NCBI RefSeq assembly: GCF_024129865.1
Contig: NZ_JAMYFE010000092.1
Span: 1 to 49,071 of the forward strand
DNA length: 49,071 nt
Direction of reading: 5' to 3'
From: Stieleria tagensis
GTDB taxonomy: Bacteria; Planctomycetota; Planctomycetia; Pirellulales; Pirellulaceae
Below the pieces are notes generated by a model. That model saw only the letters and a program-made list of their open reading frames with translations, was not told the DNA's origin and made no database searches. Position numbers and translations under genes: made by a program. This document shows, piece by piece, positions 45,642 through 49,071 of the stretch (the stretch's first letter is position 1; each line of letters starts with the position of its first letter).

Positions 45642-47288
45642 ATGATGCCAACATCAAAATACACACTTTCCCAATGGCTGGTTCTGATTCTCATTGTGTT
45701 GGCAGGGTTCAAGACCGCTGCCAACGCCGAAACCTATTACGTCGCAACCGATGGCGATGACCGTTTCGAGGGAACCGTCGAACGTCCGTTCGCCACGATC
45801 CAGCATGCTCAGCAGCACGTTTCCCCGGGCGACACGGTCTTCATCCGCGGCGGGCGCTATATCATCCAGCCCTTTCAGATTGCGCTCAAGCGACGAATCT
45901 GGGCACATGTCATTCGATTGGATAAGAGTGGATCGCCGGGAAAGCGAATTAACTATTGGGCCTATCCAGACGAACAGCCCGTGTTTGATTTTTCGAACGT
46001 CAAACCAGCGGGATTGCGCGTCCATGCTTTTTCCGTCAGCGGATCTTGGATTCATCTCAAGGGATTGGAGGTGGTCGGTGTGCAGGTCACGATCAAAAGT
46101 CACACCCAATCGATCTGTTTTGCCAATGACGGCAGCCACAACCTGTATGAACAACTGAGCATGCATGACGGCCAGGCAATTGGTCTGTACAGCGTGAAAG
46201 GTTCCGACAACCTGTTTCTAAATTGTGATGCCTATCGCAACGACGATCCGGTTTCCGAAGGCGGGCATGGTGGCAACGTTGATGGTTTCGGATGCCATCC
46301 AGACAAAGGCAGCACTGGAAATGTCTTTCGCGGATGCCGCGCGTGGTTCAACAGCGATGATGGTTTCGACTGTATCTCCGCGTTTGAATCGGTGACCTTT
46401 GAAAACTGCTGGGCATTTTGGAATGGATATTCTCCCGAATTCAAACGCCGCGCTGATGGCAATGGATTTAAAGTCGGTGGCTACGGTTCGCGTTCGGTGA
46501 ATCGATTGCCTGTTCCAATTCCACGTCATACCACGCGATTCTGTGTCGCGGTGCACAACAAGAACAGTGGCTTTTATGCAAACCATCACATCGGCGGAAG
46601 CGACTGGATCAATAACACCGCGTATGCCAACGGCGCCAACTTCAACATGCTCTCGCGGTTAGACGACAACGTCACGGACGTCGATGGGTATGGCCACCTG
46701 TTGCGGAACAACTTGAGTCATCGAAGTCGAGCTTTGGTGACCAAGTTGGATCGAACGGCTTGCGATGTCATCGGCAATTCGTTCGACAGCGACATTGAGC
46801 TGACCGCGGCTGATTTCCTAAGTTTGGAAGAAAGCCAACTGCTCGGTCCCCGACGGCCTGATGGCGGATTGCCGGAAATGGCGTTTTTGCATCTTGCAGC
46901 TGGCAACAGCTTGGTCGATCGAGGTCTGGATCACTGTGGTGCGTTTGTAACCAACGCGGGAGATGCCGCCGGCAAGACACCATTGAAGATCCAGTTTGGG
47001 GCGGACCTGACAGTGCCTGGCGCCATGCTGGTCCCGGCCGACCAACACTACGACCCGGCCATCGGGTATGAAGGCGACCCGAACTTTGACGCCACGCACC
47101 ACAGTTCGTACGGCGCCTATGAATTAGCACACTGTGTGATGACAGGACTCGGTCGGGCCGGAGTCACGTTGGCTGATCATCGAGTACACGACGTCGATGA
47201 ATTTGATCCCGCAGCGCCCGATCGGTGGACTGAATTTTCCGTGCCGCCCAGCCCAGGCCGCACGAATCTGCGGCCGCTGGGTGATTGA
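45642..47288 (+). CDS. PL9-like right-handed beta-helix polysaccharide lyase, secreted
   Basis: A 548-residue protein with a signal peptide (WLVLILIVLAGFKTAANAE). The N-terminal part YYVATDGDDRFEGTVERPFATIQHAQQ is the usual opening of parallel beta-helix proteins, with GDTVFIRGGRY next. The core has NVDGFGCHPDKGSTGNVFRGCRAWFNSDDGFDCI, read as short blocks NVDGFGCH and NSDDGFDCI, the Ca-binding Asp cluster of family 9 pectate lyases. GNGFKVGG then places a Lys at about residue 277 where PL9 enzymes have their catalytic base. It therefore probably cleaves uronate-containing polysaccharide. Several starts are possible (GTG 45618, ATG 45630, 45642 or 45645); 45642 follows an AGGA element. It is convergent with the ThuA gene. 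Confidence 0.85.
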   Translation: MMPTSKYTLSQWLVLILIVLAGFKTAANAETYYVATDGDDRFEGTVERPFATIQHAQQHVSPGDTVFIRGGRYIIQPFQIALKRRIWAHVIRLDKSGSPGKRINYWAYPDEQPVFDFSNVKPAGLRVHAFSVSGSWIHLKGLEVVGVQVTIKSHTQSICFANDGSHNLYEQLSMHDGQAIGLYSVKGSDNLFLNCDAYRNDDPVSEGGHGGNVDGFGCHPDKGSTGNVFRGCRAWFNSDDGFDCISAFESVTFENCWAFWNGYSPEFKRRADGNGFKVGGYGSRSVNRLPVPIPRHTTRFCVAVHNKNSGFYANHHIGGSDWINNTAYANGANFNMLSRLDDNVTDVDGYGHLLRNNLSHRSRALVTKLDRTACDVIGNSFDSDIELTAADFLSLEESQLLGPRRPDGGLPEMAFLHLAAGNSLVDRGLDHCGAFVTNAGDAAGKTPLKIQFGADLTVPGAMLVPADQHYDPAIGYEGDPNFDATHHSSYGAYELAHCVMTGLGRAGVTLADHRVHDVDEFDPAAPDRWTEFSVPPSPGRTNLRPLGD

Positions 47289-47298
47289 TCCCAGCGGC
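47273..47298. terminator. Bidirectional hairpin at a convergent junction
   Basis: GCCGCTGGG (47273-47281) and CCCAGCGGC (47290-47298) form a perfect 9-bp stem around the loop TGATTGAT. The loop contains the TGA stop of the beta-helix gene. The ThuA gene ends at 47301, just beyond the stem. There is no strong T-tract, so efficient intrinsic termination is not certain. Confidence 0.5.
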
Positions 47299-47300
47299 AA

Positions 47301-48503
47301 CTATTTCTTCAAGACATCGGTGCCATAGATCTTGGGATACTTCAGTTCCAGGAACTTGCGGAACTCTGGTCGATTGGCCAACACGCTGGCTCGCTTCTTG
47401 GCGGACTTTGCATCGTCGACGCCGATCAATGTCGCGTCGTCGGGCATGATCTGGCTGTCGAATCCGGACAGGTCGGCTGGTTTGACGCCGGCATAGGAAA
47501 ACGTCGTGTTGGTGTAGGGACTGGGGCGATACTCGCCGACCAGACTGACGTCCAAATCGGCAGTGATTTGGTCTTCCCAGCCACCAGCCCACAGGCAGGC
47601 GTTGACCAAGAACCGTCGCGCGTTTTCATCCAACAGATCTTCCGAAGCACCAAACGATGTGTACACGACACGTGCCTGTTTGGTCTCGCCCGAGGGCGCG
47701 ACATACTCGTCACGGCTCCAACCGGCGTTGACCACCGGCAGCTCGGTCCGCAGTTGATCACTGGGGTGAAAGGTATCCAACACTTGGACTTCCAGCAGCG
47801 GAGTCGCGTCGGCCGGCGGCTGTGATTTGTAAGCACCGGAATAGGCGTGAATTGGTCCGACCCCGCGCAGGGTCGGGTGATCCAATGCGGATCCGACAGC
47901 AGTGATGCGACTGCCCATCACATGGTTTTGACCGTAATGGCTTTGCCCGTTCTCCTTTTCCCAAGTGTTGCCGAAGACCTGTTTGCCTAAACCACCGGGG
48001 TAGTCCGCGCCGCCGTAGTTGTAATTCAACTTGGACCACTTACCGCGTTGTCCGTTGAAACAGTGAGTCGAAGTGCGAACGCCAACGACCGGGCCGCCGC
48101 GTTCAAAGTAGTCCGCCAACAAATCAACCTGTTGATCCGGCAGGTTCATGAAGCGTGTGAAGAAGAACAGCATGTCCGCCGTTTTCAGAGCTTCCATGCC
48201 CGGCATGTCGCCCGCGCCGGCTTTGATTTCGCCGTTGTCATCCAAACCAAAAATCACCGTGCAGCGAAAACCGAAATGCTTGGCCAGCATCTTCCCCAAT
48301 TCCGGACAGGTCTGCTCGGATCGATACTCGTGATCGTTCGCAATCAACACGATCTCTTTGCCTTTGCCGAATCCCTTGTCGCCTTCATAGATAAGCGGCT
48401 GGAACGAACTGGATTCTTGAGATGTCGTCGGCGTTTGTGGCGAATCGGCCTTGGCGGTAGACGCCAACATCAAAAAGAGGGCCGAAAGAAAATACTTTGT
48501 CAT
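47301..48503 (-). CDS. Secreted ThuA-domain protein
   Basis: A 400-residue protein with a Sec signal (LSALFLMLASTAKADSP). The ThuA-like fold is related to class I glutamine amidotransferases. It begins at EIVLIANDHEYRSEQTCPELGKMLAKHFG (in parts: EIVLIANDHEYRSEQ, LGKMLAKHFG) and continues through ADMLFFFTRFMNLPDQQVDLLADYFERGGPVVGVRTSTHCF, the segment equivalent to the nucleophile elbow and following His. Later blocks are GVGPIHAYSGAYKSQP, PVVNAGWSRDEY and GWEDQITADLDVSLVGEY. ThuA domains are linked to trehalose or sugar utilisation in rhizobia; the reaction of planctomycete exported members is unknown. It is convergent with the lyase gene. The ATG start at 48503 fits the signal peptide. Confidence 0.9.
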   Translation of the reverse strand: MTKYFLSALFLMLASTAKADSPQTPTTSQESSSFQPLIYEGDKGFGKGKEIVLIANDHEYRSEQTCPELGKMLAKHFGFRCTVIFGLDDNGEIKAGAGDMPGMEALKTADMLFFFTRFMNLPDQQVDLLADYFERGGPVVGVRTSTHCFNGQRGKWSKLNYNYGGADYPGGLGKQVFGNTWEKENGQSHYGQNHVMGSRITAVGSALDHPTLRGVGPIHAYSGAYKSQPPADATPLLEVQVLDTFHPSDQLRTELPVVNAGWSRDEYVAPSGETKQARVVYTSFGASEDLLDENARRFLVNACLWAGGWEDQITADLDVSLVGEYRPSPYTNTTFSYAGVKPADLSGFDSQIMPDDATLIGVDDAKSAKKRASVLANRPEFRKFLELKYPKIYGTDVLKK

Positions 48504-48632
48504 AAGTCGCTGTTTCCTGGTCTCTCAAACGGGTGCAGAGTATGGGGCGCCATGATAATTGATTCTGGATTCTGTTGTTTCCACCGCTGCACAATTTCAG
48601 CAAGTCGAGATTGGCCATGCGGCGGATTGAAC

Positions 48633-49071
48633 CAACTCCCGTCACTCGGCGACTCAATCGCGCGTGTTCCCCGCCAGCTCTCAATCGCGGAGCGATGTCA
48701 TTCGTTAGCCAGGGGTGAAACCCCTGGATTTAGGGACGACATACCGCGCAGTCGCGGAGCGACGATATTCTCTACCGCCCCTCCGGGGCTTGTTGATGTT
48801 CTTTGACGATCAATGCCTGGGGCTGACGCCACCAGGCTATCAACTCCCGTCGCTCGGCGACTCAATCACGCGTGTTCCCCACCAGCTCTCAATCGCGGAG
48901 CGATGTCATTCGTTAGCCAGGGGTGAAACCCCTGGATTTAGGGACGACATACCGCGCAGTCGCGGAGCGACGACATTCTCTACCGCCCCTCCGGGGCTTG
49001 TTGATGTTCTTTGACGATCAATGCCTGGGGCTGACGCCACCAGGCTATCAACTCCCGTCGCTCCGCGACTC
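48633..49071. repeat. 208-bp tandem repeat, two full copies plus a partial third running off the window
   Basis: The unit begins CAACTCCCGTC at 48633 and repeats exactly 208 bases later at 48841, and again at 49049, where the window ends 23 bases into the third copy. I count four differences between the two full copies. Each unit has a perfect hairpin CCAGGGGT-GAA-ACCCCTGG (48709-48727 and 48917-48935), a GTCGC-GGA-GCGAC palindrome, a CCCC-TCC-GGGG palindrome and a CCTGG/CCAGG pair. No protein is supported, although a frame runs through each copy. The unit does not look like a CRISPR repeat. Confidence 0.85.

Noticed and set aside
45124-45666. Two overlapping frames of 165 and 128 codons on opposite strands in the gap before the lyase gene
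   Set aside because: Both are Ser/Arg/Pro-rich, have no domain, overlap each other and overlap the ends of real genes.
48048-49014. Plus-strand frames over the ThuA gene and the tandem repeats
   Set aside because: The frame at 48048 runs antisense to the ThuA gene and into the repeat; repeated protein text in it only reflects the 208-bp DNA repeat.
48633-49071. CRISPR-like array
   Set aside because: The unit is 208 bp and nearly identical throughout, without short repeats separated by unique spacers, and no cas gene is nearby.

Overview
The window looks like a chromosomal segment of a planctomycete, most likely a Rhodopirellula-like member of the Pirellulaceae. The evidence is gene content: a giant secreted protein with the planctomycete LEPRxLL motif (FESLEPRHLLA) near its N-terminus and a dockerin-like C-terminus; a cytochrome c/DUF1587/DUF1592/DUF1588/DUF1585 protein paired with a DUF1552 protein; a planctomycete-type ECF sigma factor coupled to a FecR-domain protein; several Tat-exported oxidoreductases; and interspersed hairpin repeats. 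Base composition appears moderately G+C-rich throughout. No rRNA, tRNA, CRISPR array or prophage was seen.

Layout. 1-1342: a small membrane protein and a pirin. 1766-14716: one 4316-residue surface or secreted protein built from 13 SdrD B-type domains, several beta-propellers, Ig-like segments, a cadherin-like segment and a paired Ca-loop tail. 14880-20425: small housekeeping or stress-type genes (two VOC proteins, DUF2200, a flotillin-like FloA with a hypothetical gene and a BON-domain gene behind it, a cupin, a two-TM protein). 20981-30530: a co-directional cluster of ECF sigma factor, FecR/concanavalin-like membrane protein, DUF1592-type cytochrome, DUF1552 protein, SDR dehydrogenase, Tat-exported TIM-barrel isomerase and Tat-exported Gfo/Idh/MocA oxidoreductase. 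Four junctions in it overlap or are tight, which suggests a regulated carbohydrate-oxidation locus. 30609-33188: an AspT-type transporter and an exported dienelactone-hydrolase-like protein, convergent. 33237-45125: a secreted hypothetical protein, an outer-membrane transporter-like barrel, and a multidrug efflux set made of an outer-membrane factor on the plus strand facing a minus-strand operon of DUF3302, HlyD/YiaV-like protein, RND adaptor, RND pump and YbdG-like mechanosensitive channel. A REP-associated tyrosine transposase (RAYT) pseudogene sits between the pump and channel genes. 45642-48503: a PL9-like beta-helix polysaccharide lyase and a ThuA-domain protein, convergent. 48633-49071: a 208-bp tandem repeat that runs off the end of the window.

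The most unusual observation is a short asymmetric repeat (GGGGAAGGGGG-type core flanked by TAAAA and TTTTA). It is present three times between 37047 and 39182, around the RAYT gene, and it supplies the TAA stop codon of four different reading frames: the outer-membrane factor, the channel, the RAYT and the RND pump. The sigma/FecR/cytochrome/sugar-oxidoreductase cluster and the approximately 340-residue super-repeat of the giant protein are the other main points of interest.
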